DNA from: Croceimicrobium sp965279135
GTDB taxonomy: Bacteria > Bacteroidota > Bacteroidia > Flavobacteriales > Schleiferiaceae
DNA length: 64,000 bases
Reading direction: 5' to 3'
Assembly: GCA_965279135.1 (NCBI GenBank)
Contig: OZ257133.1
Location: forward strand, 310,001-374,000
Shown here: positions 41,197 through 50,068 of the stretch, piece by piece
How the letters are laid out: the number at the start of each line of letters is the position of its first letter
Position numbering within the stretch: the first letter of the stretch is position 1
Made by a program: the position numbers and the translations under genes
The notes under the pieces: generated by a model
Database searches by the model: none
Told to the model about the DNA's origin: nothing
What the model saw: only the letters and a program-made list of their open reading frames with translations

Positions 41197-42458
41197 GTCT
41201 TCTGATTCTTCTTTTTCGCTGCCGGGAACAATATGTTATTGAGGATAAGACGATAACCTGGAGAATTAGGATAGAGCTCTAATTCAGTTTTAGGATCACC
41301 TACTCGATGTTGATAATCTTCCGGATCATGCCCTCCGTAATAGGTCCAAGTGCCCATACCAAGCTCACCATGTATATATCGAGCTTCGCCAATTGCCTTG
41401 AATTCGCCCAAGATCAATACATCGCTTTTAATCAGACTTTTACGAAATGCTGTAGTCTGGCCCATAAAACCCTTTACCAATCGCACATGATTTTGCGTAA
41501 GCATCGTTGGAACGATATCCCACTTTGCTGAAAATTCAAAGAGACTGAAATAATCTCTTTCGGCCGCAATCTTCCGACTCATGGTGACATCGATATCACT
41601 AAACTCATAGACATTGGGGTTTTCCTTGAGGCGGAAGTTCTCAAAAGCATTGCTGCGTTCGTAGTTTAATTTGTTTTGATAGTTCGGTTCAGAAGGGTCT
41701 CCATCAAACATAGGTTCGCAAATGTCCACTCCATAGGCAGACAAGGCGATTTCGTAGCTATCAGTGGCGGAACACATGGCAAATAGAAAACCGCCGCCAA
41801 TGGTGAACTCCCTGATTTTTTCAGCAACTGCACTTTTTAGTTCGCTTACCTTAGAAAAACCCAATTCCGCTGCCAGGGTTTCCTGTTCCTGCTTTTGCCG
41901 GATATACCAGGGAGCATTTTTAAATGCAGAGAAAAAGCGACCATATTGGCCTGTAAAATCTTCATGATGTAGATGAAGCCAATCATACTTCGGTAATAGA
42001 TCCTCTAAAACCTCTTTGTCATATACCACATCATAGGGAATCTCCGCATAGGTAAGAACCAGGGTTACTGCATCATCCCAGGGCTGTTTGCTTTTAGGAG
42101 AATAGACCGCAATTTTAGGTGGTTTTTGAAGCTTTACGACGGACTGATTAACCGCAGGACTACTGATGTTTTTTCGAATTGTAGCGGCTTGTTCCTCACT
42201 GATCACTTCATAGCTCACATTACGGATACGGCATTCTAACTTCAACTCCTCCTGAAAAGGAATCATAAAACTGCCCCCGCGATAGTTTAAAAGCCATTCG
42301 ACCTCAATCCCCCTTTCTAAAGCGTAGTAAGCTATGCCATAGGCTTTGAGATGTTGTTTTTGAGAATCTTCGTCCATAGGAATCAAGAGTTGAATCCCCT
42401 GAACTTGAGAAGTAAATAGGAAAAGAAAAAAAAGAAGCTTATTAAAATGGCATATCAT
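41193..42458 (-). CDS. Secreted protein of the 'asparagine synthetase B'-labelled Bacteroidota family
   Basis: 421 residues from ATG 42458 (MICHFNKLLFFLFLFTSQVQG, a signal peptide); ATG 42461 is equivalent. The longer frame to 42509 would bury the dnaB end and give no signal. Key segments are 'QLLIPMDEDSQKQHLKAYGIAYYALERGIEVEWLLNY', 'KIAVYSPKSKQPWDDAVTLVLTYAEIPYDVVYD' and 'FTIGGGFLFAMCSATDSYEIAL', an amidotransferase-like Rossmann texture with a Cys. The name 'asparagine synthetase B' used for its relatives is not supported: neither a glutaminase N-terminus nor an ATP-PP motif is seen. It overlaps dnaB by 17 bases and is conserved beside it in related genomes. Confidence 0.7.
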   Translation of the reverse strand: MICHFNKLLFFLFLFTSQVQGIQLLIPMDEDSQKQHLKAYGIAYYALERGIEVEWLLNYRGGSFMIPFQEELKLECRIRNVSYEVISEEQAATIRKNISSPAVNQSVVKLQKPPKIAVYSPKSKQPWDDAVTLVLTYAEIPYDVVYDKEVLEDLLPKYDWLHLHHEDFTGQYGRFFSAFKNAPWYIRQKQEQETLAAELGFSKVSELKSAVAEKIREFTIGGGFLFAMCSATDSYEIALSAYGVDICEPMFDGDPSEPNYQNKLNYERSNAFENFRLKENPNVYEFSDIDVTMSRKIAAERDYFSLFEFSAKWDIVPTMLTQNHVRLVKGFMGQTTAFRKSLIKSDVLILGEFKAIGEARYIHGELGMGTWTYYGGHDPEDYQHRVGDPKTELELYPNSPGYRLILNNILFPAAKKKNQKT

Positions 42459-43953
42459 CATCAGGGCTTTCAGATCCGAAACCTCCGTCACCTTGCAAGA
42501 ATTGATCATTGTTCAATTTCGACTCTAATACTAAAGGACCGTTGTCCATATCCTCCAGATCTGAGAATCTGGCCATGGAACCTTCAAAGCGCAGACGCAC
42601 ATCAGCAAGGCTTCCATTCCGGTGTTTAGCAATAATCAGTTCTGCCTTTCCTTCGGCGGGGTCGCCATCACGGAAGGTTTCAATGTCGTAATATTCTGGT
42701 CGGTATATAAAGCAAACAATGTCCGCATCTTGTTCAATTGCCCCGGATTCACGCAGGTCAGAAAGCTGAGGGCGCTTATCACCAGCACGGGATTCAACCG
42801 CTCGACTTAGCTGAGAAAGGGCGATTACCGGCACATTCAATTCTTTGGCGATACTCTTTAAAGATCGGCTTATGGTCGAGATTTCCTGCTCTCGATTTCC
42901 TCCTTGAGACTTTTGTCCGCCCACCGTCATTAATTGGAGATAATCGATAATTATCATTCCAACATTATGCTGAGCTACTAATCGACGGCATTTGGCTCTA
43001 AGGTCGAAAACAGAAAGGGCTGGCGTATCATCAATAAAAAGGGGTGCATTCTCTAAGACGCGAACCTTAGTTACCAACTGTTGCCACTCTGCATCATTCA
43101 AGGTTCCCTTGCGAAGTTTTTCCGAACTTAAGCCAGTTTCACTGGAAATCAAACGGGTAATCAACTGAACGGCCGCCATTTCCAACGAGAATACCGCCAC
43201 CGGAGTCTTGTGATCAATGGCCATATTACGGGCCATACTCAATACAAAGGCAGTTTTACCCATACCGGGACGGGCTGCCAGAATGATCAGATCCGAAGGC
43301 TGCCAGCCTGCAGTAATTCGATCCACTTCTGTAAAACCACTCGGAACCCCACTTAAACCTTCTTTTTTAGAAATCTCTTCAATCCGGTTTATGGCCTCTT
43401 TGATCAGGTCGCGAGCACTTTCGTAGTTCTTAACGATATTACTGTGAGCTACCTCAAACAGATCTTGTTCTGCTTCATCCAATAGGTCAAATACATCAGT
43501 AGTTTCATCAAAGCTCTTGTCGATGATATTACTAGCCACTTTGATCATTTCCCGCTGAATGTGCTTTTGCACAATAACCCGGGCATGATACTCAGAGTGT
43601 GCCGAGGAGCTCACTTTATTACTTAGCTCAATTAAGTAGTGTTCTCCACCCGAAGCTTCCAATTCTCCATTGGTCCGTAATTCGTTGGCGACAGTAAGAA
43701 TATCTACCGGTTCACTACGACCAAAAAGTTCCTTGACGGTTTTAAAAATTAAACCATGCTGGGGTTTATAAAAACTTTCAGGGCTAAGGATGTCAATCAC
43801 CGCATTGATGGCCGCATTGTCGATCAAAACTGCGCCCAGAACCGCTTCTTCAAAGCTGATCACCTGAGGAGGGATCCGGCCTTGATCCAAACTTAGCACC
43901 GCTTGCTTGCGTTTAGCTTGAAAAGAATTCTGCGGATTTTGATTCGCGTCCAT
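42442..43953 (-). CDS. dnaB: Replicative DNA helicase
   Basis: 503 residues. Hexameric 5'-3' helicase of the replication fork. N-terminal DnaB domain (about 30-135, 'SFEEAVLGAVLIDNAAINAV'), then the RecA-like core: Walker A 'AARPGMGKTAFVLSM' with K233, 'VAVFSLEMAAVQLITRL', Walker B 'MIIIDYLQLM' and 'SRSLKSIAKELNVPVIALSQLSR'. The acidic C-terminus ends DDDMPF. A -7 box TATTTTTG reads toward it at 43991-43998, 37 bases from its ATG, inside the 5' region of the divergent gene. The downstream secreted protein overlaps it by 17 bases. Confidence 0.96.
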   Translation of the reverse strand: MDANQNPQNSFQAKRKQAVLSLDQGRIPPQVISFEEAVLGAVLIDNAAINAVIDILSPESFYKPQHGLIFKTVKELFGRSEPVDILTVANELRTNGELEASGGEHYLIELSNKVSSSAHSEYHARVIVQKHIQREMIKVASNIIDKSFDETTDVFDLLDEAEQDLFEVAHSNIVKNYESARDLIKEAINRIEEISKKEGLSGVPSGFTEVDRITAGWQPSDLIILAARPGMGKTAFVLSMARNMAIDHKTPVAVFSLEMAAVQLITRLISSETGLSSEKLRKGTLNDAEWQQLVTKVRVLENAPLFIDDTPALSVFDLRAKCRRLVAQHNVGMIIIDYLQLMTVGGQKSQGGNREQEISTISRSLKSIAKELNVPVIALSQLSRAVESRAGDKRPQLSDLRESGAIEQDADIVCFIYRPEYYDIETFRDGDPAEGKAELIIAKHRNGSLADVRLRFEGSMARFSDLEDMDNGPLVLESKLNNDQFLQGDGGFGSESPDDDMPF

Positions 43954-43990
43954 ACTGATTAACGTACCTTGAAAATTAGAGCTGAGCCTC

Positions 43991-43998
43991 CAAAAATA
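43991..43998 (-). promoter_or_regulatory. -7 promoter box for dnaB
   Basis: Read on the minus strand the sequence is TATTTTTG, a match to TAnnTTTG, 37 bases before the dnaB ATG. It supports placing the start of the divergent gene downstream of this site (GTG 44005) rather than at TTG 43969. Confidence 0.45.
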
Positions 43999-44004
43999 AA
44001 GATT

Positions 44005-45285
44005 GTGCCGCGCTTAATATCATTTTTCACATCTTCTTTTGTCATTCTTCTGCTAGTCCTAATTATAGTAGGCTGTAAGAAAGAGGAGGCCGAAATTCCA
44101 AGCTTGACTATAGTTAACGCCTTACCTGCAAAACTTAGTTTTGGCGACACGCTTTTCCTCCAATTCGAAGCAAGTCCGGTAACACGTTATCGCATAGCGA
44201 TCATGAGCGGAGCCAGGGTAGTTTCCAATCAGTTTTTACCGGTTTTTCAGGACGGTGATTTTTATGAGGCACGCTTGATTTTTGATGATCGCTACCTTGA
44301 TGATGGCAATTATGATATTCGACTAACGGCTTTTAATGGGGAAAGTGGTACGAGCCTCTTTCATCCTTTCACTTTTGATGGTTTAGATTTAGCTCATACT
44401 GGAATAGCTTTATTGACTTCCCAAAAAATCATTTTTGAAGATGCCGAGGGAAATATCGAGAGGGAGTTTCCCATAAGTGGCAACTTTCATCGTTTAAAGA
44501 TTTCTCCTCGTGATTCACTCATTTATCTCGCTTCTTTTGAAGACCATGGAATTGAGATTCGACATCTTAGGGATTTCAGTTTAATAAATCAGATAGTTGC
44601 ACCATTGGGCGCTGGTCAACGATCTTTCAGTGATTTCGTGAAGACAGATCAAGGAATCTATTTGTTGGAGCGCAACGGATTTATAAGATATCTGGAAGAA
44701 GGGACCGTGCTGCAGTCTGCTTTTTATGGGCGGGCGAATCGAAATGATTATTATCCACAAAAAGGGACGATCCTGCACAACAGTTTGGCCCTCGTCAGTT
44801 CTTTTTCGGATGGAGCTCAGCCTCAACTGCACATCCTGAATGAGCAACTCTTTTCACAGAATGCCTATGCTTTAAGTGGAATTCGGCACCAGGTTTCCGC
44901 TCTTGGTACAGATGCCGTATTGATTGCTCATTATAATCCTGGCCTTATGCAATGGAACTTCGATCGATATCGCTGGACTAATCAAAGCTATACTTCCCTA
45001 TCAAGCATCAATGCAGATAGTCTTTATGACTTCGAATCCATTGCTCCCAATGAGGTGCTTTACAGTACCGATCAGGGATTATATCGTCAAGACCTTATCC
45101 CTGGTGCAACTGCTAGTCCGCTTAGCTCTGGCACTTTTAGCAATTTTCAGTTTCGAAGAACAGATGCAGCCCTTTTCTTACAAAATGGTAATCTGGTTCA
45201 GCGGTTTCTTCTCGATAATAATCTGCAATTTGCGGCCGCATCCAATACCACTTTACTTGACTATGAAATTCTTTACAATAAGTAA
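44005..45285 (+). CDS. Lipoprotein with beta-propeller-like repeats
   Basis: About 426 residues from GTG 44005; a TTG at 43969 would add 12 residues without improving the signal. The lipobox 'LLLVLIIVGC' places the lipidated Cys near residue 29. An Ig-like segment follows ('LSFGDTLFLQFEASP'), then repeats of the type 'GIALLTSQKIIFEDAEGN...FHRLKISPRDSLIYLASF', as in a beta-propeller. No named family. A TACCTTGA box at 43965-43972 may be its promoter. Its last 23 bases overlap the secreted endonuclease gene, so they are likely co-transcribed and may share a process at the cell surface. Confidence 0.65.
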   Translation: MPRLISFFTSSFVILLLVLIIVGCKKEEAEIPSLTIVNALPAKLSFGDTLFLQFEASPVTRYRIAIMSGARVVSNQFLPVFQDGDFYEARLIFDDRYLDDGNYDIRLTAFNGESGTSLFHPFTFDGLDLAHTGIALLTSQKIIFEDAEGNIEREFPISGNFHRLKISPRDSLIYLASFEDHGIEIRHLRDFSLINQIVAPLGAGQRSFSDFVKTDQGIYLLERNGFIRYLEEGTVLQSAFYGRANRNDYYPQKGTILHNSLALVSSFSDGAQPQLHILNEQLFSQNAYALSGIRHQVSALGTDAVLIAHYNPGLMQWNFDRYRWTNQSYTSLSSINADSLYDFESIAPNEVLYSTDQGLYRQDLIPGATASPLSSGTFSNFQFRRTDAALFLQNGNLVQRFLLDNNLQFAAASNTTLLDYEILYNK

Positions 45286-46849
45286 GCTTTTTCTCCTTCT
45301 AACTTTGGTTCAACCAGCCTTGCAGGCTCAGAGTTTAGTCTCCCTAAATGGTAATCTCAGCTTTGCACCCACTAATGAATTGCAGGCTAGAACCCAGAAT
45401 TTAAGCCTGTTTAATCCTAATAGTTATCCAATTACCATCGACGAAGTTGATCGCTTCAGCTTTTACGGTGATAAAGTTTTTAGTGTAAGTGATAGTCAGT
45501 TTACAGTGATGCCCGGGGATACTTTCAACTTGAGTGTTAGTTTTTTACCGGAACATAATGTACAACATACACAGGCCCTGGTGTTTAAAAGCAACAGCGG
45601 TTTTGGGCATACTGTGGTAGATGTGAGCGGGCAAGGAACATATTCCCGTTCCTACTACAGTACCACGCAAAATAAGGATCAGGAGGCTTTGAAAAATGCT
45701 TTGGATACTCGTCTGGCACAGGGCTATATTGATTTGGGATATACTGGCGCTCGCGATCAAATGTACGCGAGTATTGATAACAATGGAGGACAGGTGGAAT
45801 GTGTTTACACGGGTAGAACGGCTACCTTCAACACCCGAGCTGGCGCTAATTCTAATAGCTTTAATACTGAACACACCTTCCCTCAGGGTTTTTTCAATTC
45901 GAATGTTCCGATGCGAAGTGATATCCACCATCTCTTTCCAACGGATGTTACTGCGAATAGTCGTCGAGGGAATGATCCCTTTGGCATGGTGAGTTCTGCA
46001 TCCTGGTCCCAAGGTGGTTCTAAATCCGGAGGCGGTAAATTCGAACCCCGTGATTCTCATAAAGGTGCGGTAGCAAGAGCGATGATGTATTTTGTGATTC
46101 GTTATCAAGACTATTCAAATCACTTTTCTGGGCAAGAGAACATCCTGCGCCAATGGCATGATCAGTTTCCTCCATCCGTTGATGAACGTGCCAGGAATCA
46201 AGCGATATATAACCTTCAGAATAATCGTAACCCATTTGTAGACTATCCTCAATTCATTGAGCGCATCTCGGATATCGATGGGGTGGCAAGTAGCCTCGAC
46301 TCTTATGGATTGTATTGGTCGGATAATCAAATCGACCTGGCTTTTGGTCCAAATCTCAACCGCTTTTACACTTTTGTGTTTTACAATCCTGGCAATCAAG
46401 CCATGACTATCCAGAACTTTAGCCTCTCTGATCCAGATCTTAGCTTTAGAAATGGTAATCCGGGTTCAATCATCTTAAATGCTGGTGATTCCTATGCATT
46501 GGATATAAACTACCTGGCTAATAAATCCTATTCCGCGACTCTTGATTTTGAAGGTTCAGCTAATGTGGGAATGCAAAGTATACCGATTAGTTCTGGTATT
46601 AACCTGGGAAGTGATGAAATTGAAGAATCGCAACCACAGTTTTACCCGAATCCCAATCGAGGAGAGCTTTTAGTGAATGACCATCATTCGATTACTGACC
46701 TGCAATTAGTGGATTTAACTGGTCGTGTATTCGACCTGAAGCCCCAAGCCAAGATTGACTTATCGTCTTTTAAGAAGGGTTCATATATCCTTAGGTACCG
46801 CTTGGGCGAATGGGCTCAATGGAGGCAGGATGTCATTATCCTTCAATAA
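45263..46849 (+). CDS. Type IX-secreted endonuclease I family nuclease
   Basis: 528 residues from ATG 45263 (MKFFTISKLFLLLTLVQPALQAQ signal); the longer frame to 44924 lies inside the preceding gene. An Ig/ASH-like domain (about 25-125) comes first. The endonuclease I (His-Me finger, PF04231) core follows: 'FNTEHTFPQGFF' (about 200-211), 'MRSDIHHLFPTDVTANSRRGNDPFG' (about 217-241). Another Ig-like domain (about 350-445) and a T9SS type A sorting domain 'QFYPNPNRGELLVND...DLSSFKKGSYILRY' complete it. It should digest extracellular DNA or RNA. His221/222 and Asn232 are the expected metal-site residues. Confidence 0.9.
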   Translation: MKFFTISKLFLLLTLVQPALQAQSLVSLNGNLSFAPTNELQARTQNLSLFNPNSYPITIDEVDRFSFYGDKVFSVSDSQFTVMPGDTFNLSVSFLPEHNVQHTQALVFKSNSGFGHTVVDVSGQGTYSRSYYSTTQNKDQEALKNALDTRLAQGYIDLGYTGARDQMYASIDNNGGQVECVYTGRTATFNTRAGANSNSFNTEHTFPQGFFNSNVPMRSDIHHLFPTDVTANSRRGNDPFGMVSSASWSQGGSKSGGGKFEPRDSHKGAVARAMMYFVIRYQDYSNHFSGQENILRQWHDQFPPSVDERARNQAIYNLQNNRNPFVDYPQFIERISDIDGVASSLDSYGLYWSDNQIDLAFGPNLNRFYTFVFYNPGNQAMTIQNFSLSDPDLSFRNGNPGSIILNAGDSYALDINYLANKSYSATLDFEGSANVGMQSIPISSGINLGSDEIEESQPQFYPNPNRGELLVNDHHSITDLQLVDLTGRVFDLKPQAKIDLSSFKKGSYILRYRLGEWAQWRQDVIILQ

Positions 46850-47002
46850 TCAAGGTACCCACGGACGGGAAGGGTTCTCTATCTGATACTTAGAAATTCT
46901 AAAGCTTCATTAGTTTAATGGCTACCCCTAGTATAAGCTGTTGATTGGCAAATATTTGAATTCGTATTATTTGCTAATTTCAAAAGCTGAAACTCTCCTC
47001 TA

Positions 47003-47689
47003 ATGAAACAAATCCTGACCATTTTGGTGGTAGCTACTTTCCTCTCCTTTCATGCTCCAGTCTCTCAGCAGGGTGAAGTAGCAATAGGAAATCAAATATG
47101 GATGAGTGAGAATCTGGGTGTAACTTCTTTTCAAAATGGAGATCCCCTAAAGTATTGCTGGAATGCGGAGGAATGGATAAAAGCTATTGAGGAAGAGCGA
47201 CCCGCCTATGCCTATTTTAACTTTGATCCGAAGAATGGAGTGGATCATGGATGCATCTACAATTATTATGTAGTTCATGATAAGAGGCCTTTGCCGCCTG
47301 AAGGTTGGAGAGTACCGCGCCACAAGGATTTGGAAAAACTCCGGTCCCAATCTCCTAATCTCGCCTATATGCTTCGCAGCAAGGGAAATCAAAAGGAAGG
47401 GACCGGCCTTTGGACACATCAGAATTTTGCTTTTAAGGAGCAGCAGGATCTGCTTGGTTTCAATGCCTTACCCAGTGGCAAGCTACTTACCCTGGAATCG
47501 ACGGGGATGGTTCAATTCGTCGATTGGGGCACTAGTGTAAGCTGGTGGACTGAAAGCAAGGGTAAAACCACTAAGGATTTGCAGCAGTGTTGGACTTTAC
47601 GCCAAAACTTTGGTGGCATGCAATTGGAAATTGGACGAACCAGTCCCAAGTATTCCGGGCATTACATACGCTGCATTAAAAAGACATGA
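47003..47689 (+). CDS. Secreted FISUMP-domain protein
   Basis: 228 residues. Signal peptide 'MKQILTILVVATFLSFHAPVSQQ'. The rest is one FISUMP domain (Fibrobacter succinogenes major paralogous domain): 'EVAIGNQIWMSENLGVTSFQNGD', 'YNYYVVHDKRPLPPEGWRVP', 'WWTESKGKTTK' and the closing 'KYSGHYIRCIKK'. These domains are secreted or surface proteins without known enzymatic activity. There is no T9SS sorting domain. It converges on the DUF4173-like gene with two bases between the stops. The 150-base upstream spacer (46850-47002) holds a 13-base palindrome TTAGAAATTCTAA (46890-46902), but no clear promoter. Confidence 0.8.
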   Translation: MKQILTILVVATFLSFHAPVSQQGEVAIGNQIWMSENLGVTSFQNGDPLKYCWNAEEWIKAIEEERPAYAYFNFDPKNGVDHGCIYNYYVVHDKRPLPPEGWRVPRHKDLEKLRSQSPNLAYMLRSKGNQKEGTGLWTHQNFAFKEQQDLLGFNALPSGKLLTLESTGMVQFVDWGTSVSWWTESKGKTTKDLQQCWTLRQNFGGMQLEIGRTSPKYSGHYIRCIKKT

Positions 47690-47691
47690 TC

Positions 47692-49125
47692 CTATCGCCT
47701 TAAAGGCATTTCCTCTGCTGGCGAAGTTTCCATTTGGTTCAGAAGCTTCAGGTTTGCCATATATAGGTTCCACTCACGCCAGTCGGAATAGATATATCCA
47801 CTGCGGGTATACTCAATCCTTTGACCAATATTATCATGCTGGTGATGATCTGGATGATTGGGATCGGCAGTTACTTCATACATTTTATGGAGGTCAGGTC
47901 TTTCCAAACCTTGTAGGTAGTACATGTCCACTAACTCACTGTACTGAAGGTTATAGCGAGTGATTAATACATCATAGGGGATTAGTGCGAAGATCAAAGC
48001 GGCGATATAGGCACTCAGCCCCATCTGGTTTAGAAACCTCCAGTTTTTATAGGCCTCATTGATTTTTTGAAAACAGAGTAGCAAACCGATACCGGTGCAA
48101 ATCAAGCAGAGTAAAACCGAAATGCGTTTGTAGGTAAAACCATAAGCATCGATATAAAGGTAGAGTTTGGTTGTTGTAATCAGACTTAGCGCGATGTTTT
48201 GAATGAGCCATTGACGCGCAGCGAGTTTGGCTTTGGCTACCTGGGGATGGAAGTTTAGATTACCTCGAAAGAAGAACAGTAACAGTAGTATGGCTAAGAC
48301 AATGCTAAAAATGAGGGTGTAGAATCCCTGATGTAAATATTGGGAGTAGGATACACCATCGGGCAGTTTCCCTCCGATGATTACTACCAGATCGATGGCA
48401 TTGAAAAGAAGTAGGATTCCGCTGAGCGTCCAGAGACTGATCATGGCCGTTGAGTATACTCCTTTATCATCCTCATGCTCTGCGCTTCTTTCGAGCCTTA
48501 AGTCGGTTATGCTTCGCCGGTGTAGGGCCTTGTTAGGATAAAGTGCTATCAAGCCAAAGAAGAGTACGAAATACCAGAACCCGTTCCATAGCATTTGGGT
48601 GTTTAGAAAATCCCAATTGATATCGAACATAAATTCTTGCAGTACAGGATTGGCCGAGCCGTATAATAATAGAAAGAAGAATACGATTAAACCAGACATG
48701 ATATAGACTAGAAATCTAGGGACCCCTTTTGTCTTCAGAGCTTCTTGCTTGATTTCTGATTCAGAAGTTGTGCCGGAACTTTTCTTAATCATGAAAGGAC
48801 TTTGGAAAATGCCCACTATAGCTTGCAAGGGTAGTAGCAAAGGTCGTAGATCTGCACCAGCACTAGCCCACATAATGCCTATACTGAAACACCAGTAGAC
48901 TTTAGTAAGGGCTTGAGGATAAATAGTGATGAAGATCGCGCTTAAGAGACTTGGTAGACTTACCAGTAGGTAGCGAGTCCATGGTAGTTCCGGATAGCAA
49001 AAGCGTAATACGATCATCGAGATGAGGGTGAAGATTACGGTGTTAATTCCCAAGCTCACCTCGGTAAAGAGGAAGGCCGCTGAGAGCGCGATGGGGAAGA
49101 CGAGGATTCTGTTTAGGTTCTTCAT
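47692..49125 (-). CDS. Polytopic membrane protein, DUF4173/DUF4153-like
   Basis: 477 residues with about ten to twelve hydrophobic helices. The segment 'LLFNAIDLVVIIGGKLPDGVSYSQYLHQGFYTLIFSIVLA' has the pattern of DUF4153/DUF4173 proteins. The C-terminal soluble part is acidic and His-rich around 'YEVTADPNHPDHHQHDN' (about residues 425-440). Function unknown. It has its own operator-like copy of the shared motif 11 bases before its start (49136-49160) and lies 49 bases after the winged-helix gene. This suggests it is controlled by that regulator. Confidence 0.65.
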   Translation of the reverse strand: MKNLNRILVFPIALSAAFLFTEVSLGINTVIFTLISMIVLRFCYPELPWTRYLLVSLPSLLSAIFITIYPQALTKVYWCFSIGIMWASAGADLRPLLLPLQAIVGIFQSPFMIKKSSGTTSESEIKQEALKTKGVPRFLVYIMSGLIVFFFLLLYGSANPVLQEFMFDINWDFLNTQMLWNGFWYFVLFFGLIALYPNKALHRRSITDLRLERSAEHEDDKGVYSTAMISLWTLSGILLLFNAIDLVVIIGGKLPDGVSYSQYLHQGFYTLIFSIVLAILLLLFFFRGNLNFHPQVAKAKLAARQWLIQNIALSLITTTKLYLYIDAYGFTYKRISVLLCLICTGIGLLLCFQKINEAYKNWRFLNQMGLSAYIAALIFALIPYDVLITRYNLQYSELVDMYYLQGLERPDLHKMYEVTADPNHPDHHQHDNIGQRIEYTRSGYIYSDWREWNLYMANLKLLNQMETSPAEEMPLRR

Positions 49126-49135
49126 GATGTGATTT

Positions 49136-49160
49136 TAAAGTGCTTTGAAATTCAAAGTGA
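49136..49160 (-). promoter_or_regulatory. Operator-like motif, copy A
   Basis: On the minus strand: ACTTTG, three bases, then TTCAAAGCACTTTA. It contains the palindrome CTTTGAA-A-TTCAAAG (49143-49157) and a further AAAG-CA-CTTT. The copy at 50069-50093 matches it at 20 of 23 positions. Proposed binding site for the winged-helix regulator encoded between the two copies. Confidence 0.6.
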
Positions 49161-49174
49161 TAGTATAAATTTTT

Positions 49175-49471
49175 TTAACCCTGCTTAATGAGGTTTTCCA
49201 AAACGTTAAGGTGGTCTTGAAAGGCTTTCTTTCCTTCTGGTGAAGCCTGATAGGTGGTATGTGATTTACGGTCTACGAATGACTTTTCCATTTTTACATA
49301 TTGTAGATTCTCCAAGGCGCGTAGATGGCTAGCCAGGTTACCATCGGTTAGACCCAACAATTCTTTGAGCCTATTAAAGCTTAATGAATCATTCACCATA
49401 AGGGCAGACATTATCCCAAGCCTTATACGGCTTTCGAAGGCCTTGTTTAATTGATGGACCAGATCTTTCAT
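49175..49471 (-). CDS. Winged-helix transcriptional regulator (HTH_34 type)
   Basis: 98 residues, a single winged-helix domain of the small PF13601-like group. 'AFESRIRLGIMSALMVNDSL' is followed by the recognition helix 'FNRLKELLGLTDGNLASHLRALENLQYVKMEKSF' and the wing 'RKSHTTYQASPEGKKAF'. It overlaps the upstream membrane-protein gene by four bases (ATGA), an arrangement common for these regulators in Bacteroidota. The two flanking operator-like sites suggest that it controls both its own operon and the DUF4173-like gene. The signal is unknown. Confidence 0.88.
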   Translation of the reverse strand: MKDLVHQLNKAFESRIRLGIMSALMVNDSLSFNRLKELLGLTDGNLASHLRALENLQYVKMEKSFVDRKSHTTYQASPEGKKAFQDHLNVLENLIKQG

Positions 49472-50067
49472 GCCCGGTCGAACTTAAAATACATATAGCT
49501 ACCGTAGATAATGTGTAGAACTCCAAAACCCAATGCCCAAAAGTACAATCCATAGCCCGTAACGAAGGCGGCTATAAGGCCTAAGGTGATCTCTAAAAAG
49601 CCCAATTGGCGGATCATTGGATAGGTGTTTCGACTGCACAATACCAGAGCCATTCCGTAGAATATCAAGGTAGCCGGTTCAATAAAGTTATAAGCACCAG
49701 CCTTTAACAAAGCGAGGCAGAAAACACCACCTGTTACAAGTGGGATACACAAATTAATAAAGGCATTTTTTGCGCTTTCATCCCACATTTTTAAGCCCTT
49801 TTTACGAGCATTTCGCCAGGTGAAGAAGTAGGCCGTGCTAATCGCTAGTACCAAGCAGGCTACCGCCAAACCGAAGAGATAACGCGTGGTTCCGGGATCA
49901 TAGGCCAATACAGGATCATTGATTCGTAGATAAGCTAGATAGGCGGTTGCCAAAGCATAAACCCCAGCTGAAACTCCTGATAGCCCACTTAATGACAAGA
50001 AACGCGCGGAGCGCTGCATCATACTGCGAATGTCTTTTAGGGCTTCAATCTGTTCTTTTTGATCCAT
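49468..50067 (-). CDS. Membrane protein co-encoded with the winged-helix regulator
   Basis: 199 residues from the ATG at 50067 (MDQKEQIEALKDIRSMMQRS). The in-frame extension to 50127 overlaps the operator-like motif and is rejected. Six helices are apparent at about 25-43, 55-77, 95-117, 120-140, 143-160 and 165-195. The amphipathic N-terminal helix 'LKDIRSMMQRSARFLSLSGLSG' is typical of small Bacteroidota membrane proteins linked to such regulators. Function unknown. First gene of a unit overlapping the regulator. Confidence 0.65.
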   Translation of the reverse strand: MDQKEQIEALKDIRSMMQRSARFLSLSGLSGVSAGVYALATAYLAYLRINDPVLAYDPGTTRYLFGLAVACLVLAISTAYFFTWRNARKKGLKMWDESAKNAFINLCIPLVTGGVFCLALLKAGAYNFIEPATLIFYGMALVLCSRNTYPMIRQLGFLEITLGLIAAFVTGYGLYFWALGFGVLHIIYGSYMYFKFDRA

Positions 50068-50068
50068 T

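Noticed and set aside
43969..44004. TTG start for the beta-propeller lipoprotein
   Set aside because: It would put the dnaB promoter and a TACCTTGA box inside the coding region. The GTG at 44005 gives a cleaner lipoprotein signal.
44924..45262. Upstream extension of the endonuclease frame (113 codons)
   Set aside because: It lies inside the preceding lipoprotein gene. The signal peptide starts at 45263.
45545..46108. 187-codon minus-strand frame
   Set aside because: Antisense to the endonuclease I core, whose sense frame carries clear catalytic motifs.
46890..46902. Short palindrome TTAGAAATTCTAA upstream of the FISUMP gene
   Set aside because: Thirteen AT-rich bases can occur by chance. 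No linked regulator or promoter box.
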